From NCBI GenBank assembly GCA_003164045.1, contig PLRU01000071.1:1-64000 (forward strand): 64,000 nt of DNA, read 5' to 3'. The notes beneath the pieces are model-generated. The model was not told the origin of the DNA. It worked only from the letters and a program-made list of their open reading frames with translations, and did not search any database. Origin of the DNA: Candidatus Lustribacter telmatis. GTDB lineage: Bacteria > Vulcanimicrobiota > Vulcanimicrobiia > Vulcanimicrobiales > Vulcanimicrobiaceae. The position numbers were made by a program, and so were the translations under genes. Shown in pieces: positions 33,340-42,270 of the stretch (the first letter of the stretch is position 1; every line of letters begins with the position of its first letter).

Positions 33340-33401
33340 GCGCAGCCGGTTTCATGGGCGGCGCCGCTTGACCCTCGTAAAGGCCTTGAAGCGCACGTTG
33401 A

Positions 33402-34214
33402 CTACGGACGAGTGGCAGAAAAGACGTGCGCGCGTAACGGAAATTGCACGGGGTCGCCGCCCAGGCGCGCCGTGTAGTTTCGCGCCACCGCGGCCACTAT
33501 TTCGTCAAGCAATTCCGGAAAGCGGCTCATGATTTCGGTGTGCAATGGACTTCCTAGAACCTGCCCGGTTGCGGCGTGCTTCGCCGACGGGCTCGTGCCG
33601 ATCTTCGATAGCGTGCGCCACTCGATATTCGCGAAACCCGCAGCAGTCAGCCAGTCTCGGATCGGCTCGGGCTCGTGAAGGCTGAATGGTGTCCCTAAGA
33701 ACGGCAACGGAAGATCGCCGAAATAGGGTGCGATCGTCTCGGCAGCGATCCCCGGACCAGGATTCGCGCCGATCGTATCCCAGACGTTAAACAGGTAGGA
33801 TCCGCCCGGCTTCAGCACGCGGAACGCCTCGCGCACGCCGGCGGCTTTATCCGGAAAAAACATCAGACCAAACTGGCACACGATCGCATCGAAGGAAGCA
33901 TCCGCAAACGGCAACTTGCCGCCGTCGGCTTGGCGCCACTCCAAGCCCGGCTGGGGCCCGATGCGCTGCTGCGCGAGTTGGAACATCGCTTCGTTCAGGT
34001 CGGTCGCGACCAGCGTACCGTTTGCGCCCAATCGTCCGAGAAGCCGTTCGGTCAGAATCCCGGTACCGCAAGCGATTTCGAGGACGCGGATTTCCGGCAT
34101 GGCCGGCAACCGAGCCGCGAGGTCGTCGGCGAAACCGTGAAAGAGCATCGGGCCGAGATACGTGTGGTATGTGGCTGGAATCGTGCCGACGAAGGCGCTG
34201 TCGCGATTAACCAT
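33402..34214 (-). CDS. Class I SAM-dependent methyltransferase
   Basis: 270 residues. Motif I is VLEIACGTGILTERLL, followed by VATDLNEAMFQLAQQR, GGKLPFADASFDAIVCQFGLMFFPDK and AFRVLKPGGSYLFNVWD: a complete small-molecule methyltransferase of the UbiE/Methyltransf_11 group. The C-terminal part (IRDWLTAAGFANIEWRTL) fits the substrate lid. ATG 34214 is preferred to the TTG two codons upstream. No ribosome site is visible. It is divergent from a second, unrelated methyltransferase. Substrate unknown. Confidence 0.86.
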   Translation of the reverse strand: MVNRDSAFVGTIPATYHTYLGPMLFHGFADDLAARLPAMPEIRVLEIACGTGILTERLLGRLGANGTLVATDLNEAMFQLAQQRIGPQPGLEWRQADGGKLPFADASFDAIVCQFGLMFFPDKAAGVREAFRVLKPGGSYLFNVWDTIGANPGPGIAAETIAPYFGDLPLPFLGTPFSLHEPEPIRDWLTAAGFANIEWRTLSKIGTSPSAKHAATGQVLGSPLHTEIMSRFPELLDEIVAAVARNYTARLGGDPVQFPLRAHVFSATRP

Positions 34215-34300
34215 ACGCAACGGTCGTTCACATAGCCGGCAAACCGGTCCTTGAAGCTGGCAAAGGCGAGACGCTCGGCATATGGAACAGCTCTTACGGA

Positions 34301-35233
34301 TTGACGAGCTCCACCGATACCGCGATCGATCGCGTGTCGTGCCCGGTCTGTAACGATGCGCGTCAGAACGCGACGTTCGTCGCTCGCGAGCGGATGTATG
34401 GAATGCCGGGCCAGTTCAGCTACGCTGAATGCGCGGGATGCGGCTCCCTCTACCTGCGGAACGTTCCCGCGTTGCGCTCCTATTATCCCGAGCAGTATCA
34501 CGGGTTTCCCGGCCATCGCGCCGGACTTTTGCAGCAACTGACGGCCGAGCTGCGGAGGCTCCGGCTGTACGGCGCGTGGTCTCGACTCGTCGGCGGCGTA
34601 CAGCCCCCGCTTTCGCTCGACGCCTCAATTCTCGACGTCGGGGCCGGCTCGGGTAGACTCTTGCTTGCCCTCAGTCGTCACGGTTACAAGAACGTCCTCG
34701 GGGTCGATCCGTTCATCGATCACGATATGGCCCGATCGAACGTCCGAATTCTGAAGCAAACGATTGAAGCTACTCCCGGTCCGCGCGATCTCATCATGTT
34801 CAATCACTCCCTCGAGCACGTCGTCGATCCGAGAAAGAACCTGGAAGTGGCGATCTCGCTTCTGCGTGCGCCCGAAAGCCTTCTTCTGATACGCATTCCC
34901 GTCGTTAACGATGCGTGGCGCCGCTACGGCGTCGACTGGGTTCAGCTTGATGCTCCACGCCATACATTCGTTCCGAGCGAGATGGGGCTGCGGCGGATGG
35001 CGGAAGACTTCGGGGCGTCGGTCGAACGCGTCGTCTATGATTCGGGGCCATTTCAATTCTGGGCGAGCGAATGCTATCGGACGGGCCGCACGCTCGATGA
35101 TGTGTGGCGTTCCAAGCTGGCAACGCTCACCCAAGAAATCACCGGCGAGCTTCGCTATGGAGCGCGAGCGCGCGCTTTGAATCGCGCGCTGAAAGGCGAT
35201 CAGGCCGCCTTTTTCATCCGGCGCTCAGCGTAA
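34301..35233 (+). CDS. Zinc-ribbon class I SAM-dependent methyltransferase
   Basis: 310 residues. An N-terminal CPVC ... CAGCG pair of CxxC motifs forms a probable zinc ribbon, then SYYPEQYHGF and a methyltransferase core ILDVGAGSGRLLLALSRHGYKNVLGVDPF, DLIMFNHSLEHVVDPRKNLE and LLIRIPVVNDAWRRYGVDWVQLDAPRH. This layout is seen in sugar or glycan methyltransferases. The only standard start is TTG; the frame is open for another 90 bases upstream to 34211 with protein-like content but no start codon, so the 5' end is uncertain. It heads a cluster with GSCFA and SGNH-like genes. Confidence 0.82.
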   Translation: MTSSTDTAIDRVSCPVCNDARQNATFVARERMYGMPGQFSYAECAGCGSLYLRNVPALRSYYPEQYHGFPGHRAGLLQQLTAELRRLRLYGAWSRLVGGVQPPLSLDASILDVGAGSGRLLLALSRHGYKNVLGVDPFIDHDMARSNVRILKQTIEATPGPRDLIMFNHSLEHVVDPRKNLEVAISLLRAPESLLLIRIPVVNDAWRRYGVDWVQLDAPRHTFVPSEMGLRRMAEDFGASVERVVYDSGPFQFWASECYRTGRTLDDVWRSKLATLTQEITGELRYGARARALNRALKGDQAAFFIRRSA

Positions 35234-35287
35234 GGGAATCCTCGACAAGCCAGGGGCACGCGCGAGCGGGAAACGAAGCACTCGCGT

Positions 35288-36406
35288 ATGGGCCTCGAGA
35301 CTGGGGATGAGAAGCCGCCGGCGGACAACGCGCGCCGCCGCGTGCGGACTCCCTATGCAGATCTTCCCGCCTATCAAATTTGGCGACGCAGCGTCGGCGG
35401 TTCGCGTGCCGACGTCGACCCGCAGCATGGCGCACGCTTCTCGATCGATCGGCGAACTCGGATCGCGTCGGCCGGCAGCTGCTTTGCCGCCGAGATTGCC
35501 TCGCGGCTGCGCAGCGCTTCGTATGCATATCATGTGACCGAACCCGGGCCGATGTGGGAATCGCGAGAGGCGCGCGCAGCGCGTCATTACGGTCACTATT
35601 CGGCGCGCTACAGCGACCTCTACACCGCACTGCACCTCTTGCAGCTCGCCCAGCGCTGCGTTGGCCGTTTTTCTCCGGAGGAGCCGGCCTGGCATGGAGC
35701 GGGCGTTTACCGCGACCCCTTCCGGCCGCGCATCGAACCGAACGGCTTTCCCACGCTCGCGGCACTCGAAGCCGATCGCGCAACGCACCTCGCGGCCGTA
35801 CGCCGGCTGTTTTCCGAAACCGACGTTTTCATTTTCACGCTCGGCCTCACCGAAACGTGGCGCTCGCGTCTCGACGGCGCCGCGTTTCCGGTCTGCCCTG
35901 GAACGCAGTTCGGAACGTTCGACGAGGACCGGTACTACTTCGAAAATCTCAGCGTGGAACAGACCGTGGCAGCGCTGGAAGAATTCCTGGCCATCGCGCA
36001 CGAGCTCAATCCGAAGCTGCGCGTCATCCTCACGGTATCCCCGGTACCGCTCGCCGCCACGATGGAACCTCGGCACGTTCTGCAAAGCACCGTTTATTCG
36101 AAGTCCGTGTTGCGCATCGCTGCGGAACGCATCCGCGCCACCCACGCGAACGTCGACTATTTCGCATCGTACGAGATCGTCACGATGCTCGGCAATCTCG
36201 CGGACTCGTTCGAACCCGACGGGAGAACCGTCAAACAAGAAGCCGTCGACCGCGTCATGGCTTCATTTTTTCGCGCGTATGCAGCCGATGAAGGGGTTCC
36301 GATCGCGACCCTCAACGAAACGCCCCACGCCGCGACCGTCGCGGACCCGTGTGATGATGAATTCTTTCTCAACTACATCGCAGAGCAGCGGAAAAGCAAC
36401 ACGTGA
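35288..36406 (+). CDS. GSCFA-domain protein
   Basis: 372 residues. The family signature AGSCFAAEIASRL is at about 64-76, with the expected TEPGPMWESREARAARHYGHYSARYSDLYTALHL stretch, FIFTLGLTETWRS, LRVILTVSPVPLAATM and a C-terminal EIVTMLGNLADSFEPDGR. GSCFA proteins belong to the SGNH/GDSL superfamily and probably act as esterases or acyltransferases on surface glycans; no member activity is firmly known to me. Its stop overlaps the next SGNH-like gene by GTGA. No signal or membrane segment, so it would act in the cytoplasm. Confidence 0.87.
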   Translation: MGLETGDEKPPADNARRRVRTPYADLPAYQIWRRSVGGSRADVDPQHGARFSIDRRTRIASAGSCFAAEIASRLRSASYAYHVTEPGPMWESREARAARHYGHYSARYSDLYTALHLLQLAQRCVGRFSPEEPAWHGAGVYRDPFRPRIEPNGFPTLAALEADRATHLAAVRRLFSETDVFIFTLGLTETWRSRLDGAAFPVCPGTQFGTFDEDRYYFENLSVEQTVAALEEFLAIAHELNPKLRVILTVSPVPLAATMEPRHVLQSTVYSKSVLRIAAERIRATHANVDYFASYEIVTMLGNLADSFEPDGRTVKQEAVDRVMASFFRAYAADEGVPIATLNETPHAATVADPCDDEFFLNYIAEQRKSNT

Positions 36407-37206
36407 ATGCGCGACGCGTTCCGGAGCTATTGATCATCGGCGATAGTCACGCCGACGGCCTGCGATCGGTCGTCGTCGAGCGTGACGGCCGCGCCGTTGC
36501 CGCGAGTGCCGTACACTACGTGCAAGGTCTATCTGCCATGAATGCTATCGACGAGCGGGGCCGCGTGCAGCCGCCGATCGTCGTAGAACTCGTAAGCATG
36601 CGGATAATCGGCGTGGAAACCGGTACCGGAAGCTCCGCGATCGACCCGGCGCTCATCGGTTACGCCGACGGAACGACGTTCGCGTCGGCAGATGTATCTC
36701 TTCCGCTGATGTTTTCGATTGGGGAAGTGGATGCGCGGCATATTCTCAGCCGCATACCCGCGCATGCGCAACCCATCGGCGCGCCGACCGGCATGTTTTC
36801 CGACGTTCCGGTACCGCCGTTACAGGCCTCATTCCAATACGATGATCTGGTCGGGCTCATTAGCGATCATTTCCAACCACTCTTCGAGATGCTCCGGCGG
36901 TTGCAAGCAATCGGCCTTCGCACACTTGCGCTTCACTCGCTGCCCCCGCCGACGCCCGATGACGCTCGGGCCGCCGAATTGGGCTGCCTTGCTCCCTATA
37001 TTACGCGCGTTGTCGTTCACTGGACCATCAACGAACTGTACCGGACGTTTTGCGCGGCGAACGGGCTGCACTATATCGATCGTTGGGACGACTTCACCAG
37101 CGGCGGTGTCGCTCGCGAAAATATCCTGCTTGCTGACGGGTGTCACGTACGCCACGATGACATGCGCGAGAGCGTCTCGCGGTTCTACGACTGCTGGACG
37201 AAGTAG
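36403..37206 (+). CDS. SGNH/GDSL-like protein
   Basis: 267 residues. Near the N terminus LLIIGDSHADGL matches block I of SGNH hydrolases (nucleophile Ser in GDSH), and near the C terminus LLADGCHVRHDDM supplies the Asp-x2-His block V. The middle shows no recognised domain (SMRIIGVETGTG, LMFSIGEVDARHILSRI). The GTG start overlaps the stop of the GSCFA gene by four bases, so both should be made together; two SGNH-fold proteins and a glycan-type methyltransferase suggest a modification step on a shared carbohydrate. Inference only. No export signal. Confidence 0.72.
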   Translation: MNARRVPELLIIGDSHADGLRSVVVERDGRAVAASAVHYVQGLSAMNAIDERGRVQPPIVVELVSMRIIGVETGTGSSAIDPALIGYADGTTFASADVSLPLMFSIGEVDARHILSRIPAHAQPIGAPTGMFSDVPVPPLQASFQYDDLVGLISDHFQPLFEMLRRLQAIGLRTLALHSLPPPTPDDARAAELGCLAPYITRVVVHWTINELYRTFCAANGLHYIDRWDDFTSGGVARENILLADGCHVRHDDMRESVSRFYDCWTK

Positions 37207-37213
37207 CGAAACG

Positions 37214-40200
37214 ATGGCGGGTATAATGGCCGAGCCGGCAACCGACGCAGCGGCCATCCGCATCGCTCTCTTCGGCCAGCCGCGCGTCCTCTCGAACGAT
37301 GGAACGCACGAATACTTGCTGCCGCGCAAGACGCTCAACGTCTTGGCGTACCTGATCTTGAACCGCCGGCGCGCTCCCACCCGCGACACCATCGCCTTCG
37401 CCCTCTTTCCCGACGACGACGAAGAGACGGCGCGCGGCGCGCTCCGGCGCAATCTCTCCTACCTGCTGCAGACGCTTCCCGACGGCAGGCGCTTCATCGA
37501 CGCTGATACCGAGCGCATCGCCTGGAAATTGGACGCGCCGGCCCACGTCGATGTGCTCGCCTTCGAGCAGGCCGTCGGGGAAGGGCGCGATGCGGACGCG
37601 ATCGCCGAATATGCCGGAGGGTTGCTGCCGACGATCTACGACGAATGGACGACCCCCGATCGGGAGCGCTTGCGCGACGCGTTCCACAACGCTTTGAGCC
37701 GCACGATCGCCCTCGATCGCTCCCGCCGCAATTACGACGCGGCGACGGCAACGGCACGGCGTTTGCTCGACGACGATCCGTGGCGCGAGGACATCGTCCG
37801 GCAATTGATGGCCGTCCGCTATGAGGGCGGCGACCGGGCCGGTGCGCTCTCGGCATTCGAACGCTTCGCCGCGCTGCTGCGCAGCGAAATGCAGACGGAG
37901 CCCATGCCCGAGACGTTTGCGCTGCGGGACACGGTGCTGCGCAGCGCGCGGCTTCCGACAAGCGAACCGCCGCGATCGGTGCGTGCCGAGCCGGCTGCCG
38001 CCGAACCGGGACTGCCGTTCGTCGGTCGCGATGCCGCAATGAAACGAGCCCACGCAGCTTGGCAAACCGCGGCCGACGGCCGGGCCGGCCTGCTGTTCGT
38101 TTCCGGCGAGGCCGGCGTCGGCAAGAGCCGATTCACCACCGAACTCGTTCGTCTCGCCGAACGCGAAGGCGGCTTCATCGCGCGCGGTTACACCTCGGCC
38201 GGCGGCGAGCAGCAGCCGTACGAAGCGTTCATCGAAGCGTTGCACGGAACGCCGTCCCTCTTGGAACAGCAGGCCGGCACGGTACTCACCGACGACCGAG
38301 CGGCGCGTCTACGGTTCTTCGATTCGGTGCGCCATCGCCTGAGCGAATTGTCGCGAGCGCGCCCGGTCGTACTCGTTCTCGAAGACCTGCACTGGGCCGG
38401 CGCATCGACGATCGAGCTGCTCGATTTTGTCGCGCGCCGCCTCGAGCGCACCCCGGTGCTGATCGTCGCCACCGCGCGCAGCGACGAACTGGCGCGTGCC
38501 CATCCGCTTCGGCCGGTGCGCCGCGAACTTCTGCGCCACGGTCCGGCGACGGAGATCGCGCTGGACCGGCTCGGCATCGACGATGCGACGCGTGCTGCGC
38601 GCGCCGCGCTGCCCGAGACCGTTGATGAAGTCGCCCTGCAGCGCGTCATTTCGTGGGTCGACGGCGTTCCGCTGTTACTGGCGGAAGCCGTGCGCGACCT
38701 CGCCGCAGGCCGCACATCGACGGCATCGTCGATGACGACGCTCGTCGCAGAGCGTTTCGAGCGGCTCTCTTCTTCGGCCGAGACGGCCTTGATTTTCGGC
38801 GCCCTGCTCGGCGAGCGATTCGACTTGGGTACGCTCGTTGCCGCTACGGCCTGGCGTGACGATCAGATCCTCGACGCGCTCGGTGAGTCGATCGAATGCG
38901 GCTTCGTGCGCGCGGCGCCGCACTCGCCGGACCTCGCCTTTGAATTTACGCACGATCTCGTTCGCGTCGCCGCAATGGCGCGCATCTCCGAATCCGACCT
39001 TACCCGAACGCACGGTTTGATCGCGCGCGCCATTCGTGCGCAGGACCCCGAGAGCGGCCCGCGCGCGCGCCAGATCGCGCGCCACTTTGCAGCAGCCGGC
39101 GAACCCGTACGGGCGGCGGAACATCTCCGCAACGCCGCCCGTTACGCATTGCACGTATTCGCCAACGAAGACGCGCGCGAGGCCGCAGCGGCCGCACTCG
39201 CCCTGTGCGACGAGAACGAACCCGCGCAGCGCGCGTTACGCTACGACCTCGTCGATCTGCGCGAACAAAGCCTGGCGCGCATCGGCGCGACGGAGCAACG
39301 CCGCGCTGATGCGGAACTCCTCGTGACGCTCGCCGCCGGCGAAGAGGAAACGGCGGTCGCGCTCGGGCGGCTCTTCGAGGCACACGCGACCGATGCAGCA
39401 GGCCGCAGGGAAGCGTTGCAGCGTCTTGCGGCGTTCGCCGGTACCTCGGACTTGGCGGCGCGCACGCATGCCGCTGCCGCCGCCCGGCACGCGTATCTCG
39501 AAGGCGAGTACGCGTTCGCGCGAGAGGCGGCGTTGCGAGCCGCAGAAGCCTTCGAGCTGGCGGGCGATCCGCGCGCGGCGCTCAAGGCGCGCTTCGTCGG
39601 GATCACGTGTCTCACGCGAATCGGCTCCTTCACGCAAGGCGAGGCCGAGGTCGAAGTATTGCGCCCGATCGTGGCTGCGAGCGACGACGATGTCTTACGC
39701 TGCGAGTTTCACTTGATCGCCTCGGCCGCACTCGGCGAGACGCGGCGCGAAGCAGCGCTCGAAGACGCGCGCCGTTCCCTCGCGCTCGCGCTGCGCATCG
39801 GCGATCGCTATGGCGAAGCGCGCGCGCGCCACAACGTCGCCGTCATCGCCGGCAAGCTGCGCCTCTATGAGGAAGCACTCGACGGGCACGAACGGGCGCT
39901 AGCGGCGTACCGCGATGTCGGCGATGCGCCGGGCGTACGCGACACCTTGCTCAACATCGCCGGCGTACGCATCTGGTGCGGCGATTACGAACGGCCGCAG
40001 CAATTGCTCGACGAGGTCGGCGTGGAAGAGGAGGCGACGCCGTGGCTGGCGCTGCGTTGCCAATTCATCCGCGGTGCGCTCGCCGAACGTACCGAACGGA
40101 CCGCCGACGCGGAGCGCTATCTGATCGATGCGCATCGGCGTGCCGAAGAACTCGGCACGGCCCTTTATCGAGCGCGCAGCGAGTTCGAGCTTGCGAAATT

Positions 40201-40618
40201 GCTGGCGTCGCACGGCCGTCCCGACGCGGCGGCCGGCTACGTACGCTCGGCGCTCGAGACATACGCAACGATGGGGCAGCCCGATCTCGAGATCGAGGCG
40301 CTGGCCCTCGGAGCCCGGCTTCTCGCATCGCTCGGCGATGCGTCAGGGGCTTGCGAACGCGCCGAGCGCGCCGCCGCGCGGTGCAAAGAGAAGCGCTTAC
40401 AGTCGTACAGCGAGATCGCGTGGAACCTCGCCGCGGCGTACGCGTTGATCGGCGACGAGCCGGCGGCGCAAGCGTACGCGCGCGATGCCGCAGCTGCCGC
40501 CGTCGACGATGCGCTTCGAATGCCGGCCGATTTGGCGGAGACGTATTTACAACTCCCCTGGCATCAGCAAACCGTGGCCTATCTGTCGGGCCGCGCCGTG
40601 CCGTTGCGCTTCGAGTAG
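37214..40618 (+). CDS. SARP/BTAD transcriptional regulator with AAA ATPase and TPR domains
   Basis: Large regulator of about 1134 residues. Order: a winged-helix domain (about 15-95, IRIALFGQPRVL ... TLNVLAYLILNRR ... RGALRRNLSYLLQTL), a BTAD domain (about 100-240), an AAA/STAND ATPase with Walker A GEAGVGKS near 299-306 and Walker B VVLVLEDLHWAG near 386, then helical TPR-like repeats to the end. Such proteins act as ligand- or protein-gated activators. ATG 37214 or 37226 is the start; the frame upstream to 36719 only shadows the SGNH gene. The final 40 bases overlap a convergent TPR gene. Target genes unknown. Confidence 0.88.
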   Translation: MAGIMAEPATDAAAIRIALFGQPRVLSNDGTHEYLLPRKTLNVLAYLILNRRRAPTRDTIAFALFPDDDEETARGALRRNLSYLLQTLPDGRRFIDADTERIAWKLDAPAHVDVLAFEQAVGEGRDADAIAEYAGGLLPTIYDEWTTPDRERLRDAFHNALSRTIALDRSRRNYDAATATARRLLDDDPWREDIVRQLMAVRYEGGDRAGALSAFERFAALLRSEMQTEPMPETFALRDTVLRSARLPTSEPPRSVRAEPAAAEPGLPFVGRDAAMKRAHAAWQTAADGRAGLLFVSGEAGVGKSRFTTELVRLAEREGGFIARGYTSAGGEQQPYEAFIEALHGTPSLLEQQAGTVLTDDRAARLRFFDSVRHRLSELSRARPVVLVLEDLHWAGASTIELLDFVARRLERTPVLIVATARSDELARAHPLRPVRRELLRHGPATEIALDRLGIDDATRAARAALPETVDEVALQRVISWVDGVPLLLAEAVRDLAAGRTSTASSMTTLVAERFERLSSSAETALIFGALLGERFDLGTLVAATAWRDDQILDALGESIECGFVRAAPHSPDLAFEFTHDLVRVAAMARISESDLTRTHGLIARAIRAQDPESGPRARQIARHFAAAGEPVRAAEHLRNAARYALHVFANEDAREAAAAALALCDENEPAQRALRYDLVDLREQSLARIGATEQRRADAELLVTLAAGEEETAVALGRLFEAHATDAAGRREALQRLAAFAGTSDLAARTHAAAAARHAYLEGEYAFAREAALRAAEAFELAGDPRAALKARFVGITCLTRIGSFTQGEAEVEVLRPIVAASDDDVLRCEFHLIASAALGETRREAALEDARRSLALALRIGDRYGEARARHNVAVIAGKLRLYEEALDGHERALAAYRDVGDAPGVRDTLLNIAGVRIWCGDYERPQQLLDEVGVEEEATPWLALRCQFIRGALAERTERTADAERYLIDAHRRAEELGTALYRARSEFELAKLLASHGRPDAAAGYVRSALETYATMGQPDLEIEALALGARLLASLGDASGACERAERAAARCKEKRLQSYSEIAWNLAAAYALIGDEPAAQAYARDAAAAAVDDALRMPADLAETYLQLPWHQQTVAYLSGRAVPLRFE

Positions 40619-40986
40619 ATCCGAGCTGTGAACGGAAGCGCGCCGCCGGTGTACACCTCGATCCAGCGCGTCAACGTCGCTACCAGTTCTTCGACGTCGC
40701 CGCGCTCTTCGAGCAGGTGGGCCCGGGCAGCCATCGCGGAACCGAAGATCTTCCGGTCGCTCGTGGGAACGAGGCCGAAAAGGCGTTCGGCCTCGGTCTC
40801 GTTGCCTACGTTCAGTGTCGCCAAGGCGCGGCTGTAAGCAGCGGCTCCGTGCTGCGGGTCGAGCGCCACGGCGCGTTCGGCTGCGGCCGCCGCCTCCGCG
40901 TATCGGCCCGCTTCGAGCAGCTGATTCGAGCGGCGGAAAAATTCATCGGCCGACCGTTCCGGCGTGGTTCGGGACGCTTTAGCCAC
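40579..40986 (-). CDS. Short TPR protein
   Basis: 135 residues with tetratricopeptide-like helices: ADEFFRRSNQLLEAGRYAEAAAAAERAVALDPQHGAAAYSRALATLNVGNETEAERLF covers one and a half repeats. Probably a cytoplasmic protein-interaction module. The GTG start has a GAGGA ribosome site, and the gene overlaps the stop of the small upstream gene by 8 bases, forming a two-gene unit. Its 3' end overlaps the end of the BTAD regulator on the other strand. Partner unknown; the TPR half of the neighbouring regulator is not the same sequence. Confidence 0.75.
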   Translation of the reverse strand: MAKASRTTPERSADEFFRRSNQLLEAGRYAEAAAAAERAVALDPQHGAAAYSRALATLNVGNETEAERLFGLVPTSDRKIFGSAMAARAHLLEERGDVEELVATLTRWIEVYTGGALPFTARIYSKRNGTARPDR

Positions 40987-41182
40987 GTGAATCGTCCTCT
41001 AGGCTCGGTTTTGCGGTGTACGACGTGAGGAACGTGACCAGGTCGACGATGTCCGTGAAGTAGCGTCGCTGCTGGGTCATCAGGTGTTCGACGCTGCCGC
41101 GCCACTCGGTCGACTGCGCCTGGCCTTGACCGCGCGATTCAAACCACAGATTGACTAGGAACGCGTCTTTATGCCGTGCCAC
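40979..41182 (-). CDS. Small conserved-type protein (67 residues)
   Basis: Reads FLVNLWFESRG ... STEWRGSVEHLMTQQRRYFTDIVDLVTFLTSY. This pattern of an FxVxLWxE strand, WRGxVxH turn, RRYFxD and a final helix is one I recall from short uncharacterised proteins in several phyla. Function unknown; probably a small alpha-beta fold. GTG start. It leads into the TPR gene with overlap and is divergent from a binding-protein gene with a 150-base intergenic region that shows no convincing operator. Confidence 0.65.
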   Translation of the reverse strand: MARHKDAFLVNLWFESRGQGQAQSTEWRGSVEHLMTQQRRYFTDIVDLVTFLTSYTAKPSLEDDSRG

Positions 41183-41331
41183 CCCCGCATGCTAAGCGGT
41201 GGGCGTTCCGGGAGCATTCCGGCGGTGAACGACCCTCTCGCTGCCGAGCGCACGGGACGCCATGCAGGGCGGCCCGGCGGCCTGGTACCAAACTACCGCA
41301 TAAGCCGGCATGTCCGAGAAAGCGAGCCTCC

Positions 41332-42270
41332 GTGAAACGCTCCAGGATGATTATGACGACCCTTGCGCTTACCGCTGCCGCGACGCCGGGGACCCTGCGC
41401 GCGCAGGCCAAGAGCAAGATCAACATCGCCTTTCCAATCGTCGATCCGACCGCCGAGGTACTCTTCGCCTATGACATGGGATTTTTCGACCGGGCGGGAC
41501 TCGACGTTACCCTGACGCCGCTTTCCAACGGGGCCGCAATTGCAGCGGGCGTTGTCTCGGGCGCCATCGATATCGGGATCGGAAACGTGCTGACGATTGA
41601 GGCTGCGTTCAAGAAGGGCATTCCGCTGACGATCGTCGCACCGGCGGCGATCAACGTCGACAGCGCGCCCTCGAACGTGCTGATGGTGGCGAAGACGTCT
41701 CCGCTGAAGACCGCGCGCGACCTCAACGGTAAAGTGGTGTCGATCAATCCGCTGCGCGGAATCGGCGAGCTGATGGCATCCGCCTGGATCGACAAAAACG
41801 GCGGCGACTCAACGACCGTGCACTTTATAGAACTGCCCTTTCAGCAGTCGGAAGCTGCGCTCGCGCAAGGGCGCGCCGACGCAGCGACCGGGGTCGAGCC
41901 GTTCATCACCCAGTCGAGAACGACGACGCGCGTTTTTGCGAACACCTACGCGGTCCTCGGTGAGAACTACCTCATCACCGCATTTTTCGCCGCTTCGGCG
42001 TGGGCGCAAGCGCATCCGGATGTGGTGAGCCGTTTTGCGGCCGCCATTCGGGAGACGGCTCTCTGGGCCAATAAGAACACGGATAAATCTGCCGAGATCC
42101 TCGCGAAGTATTCGAAGCTCGACCTTGACCTCGTGAAGCAGACGGTGCGCGCTGTGTACGCAACGACGCTAACCCCGGCCCAACTTCAGCCGACTATCGA
42201 CGGCGCCGTTCGATACAAACTCATCGACAGCTCGTTCCGGGCGCAGGACATCATCTACCAACCCAAATGA
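41332..42270 (+). CDS. NMT1/SsuA-type ABC substrate-binding protein
   Basis: About 312 residues with an export signal KRSRMIMTTLALTAAATPGTLRAQA. Body: VDPTAEVLFAYDMGFFDRAGLDVTLTPLSNGAAIAAGVVSGAIDIGIGN, RDLNGKVVSINPLRGIGELMASAWIDKNGGD and IELPFQQSEAALAQGRADAATGVEPFI. The start is GTG 41332 or ATG 41347; the frame further upstream has Arg/Pro-rich shadow sequence. Its stop overlaps the ATG of a flavin amine oxidase by four bases, so a binding protein and an oxidase are translationally coupled. No permease nearby. Ligand may be an amine (inference). Confidence 0.85.
   Translation: MKRSRMIMTTLALTAAATPGTLRAQAKSKINIAFPIVDPTAEVLFAYDMGFFDRAGLDVTLTPLSNGAAIAAGVVSGAIDIGIGNVLTIEAAFKKGIPLTIVAPAAINVDSAPSNVLMVAKTSPLKTARDLNGKVVSINPLRGIGELMASAWIDKNGGDSTTVHFIELPFQQSEAALAQGRADAATGVEPFITQSRTTTRVFANTYAVLGENYLITAFFAASAWAQAHPDVVSRFAAAIRETALWANKNTDKSAEILAKYSKLDLDLVKQTVRAVYATTLTPAQLQPTIDGAVRYKLIDSSFRAQDIIYQPK

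Noticed and set aside
36719-37213. 165-codon N-terminal extension of the BTAD regulator
   Set aside because: It overlaps the SGNH-like gene in another frame and reads low-complexity shadow sequence; the winged-helix domain begins after ATG 37214.
37222-37227. TATAAT hexamer at the start of the BTAD regulator
   Set aside because: It overlaps the second ATG and has no -35 element at a sensible distance; likely chance.
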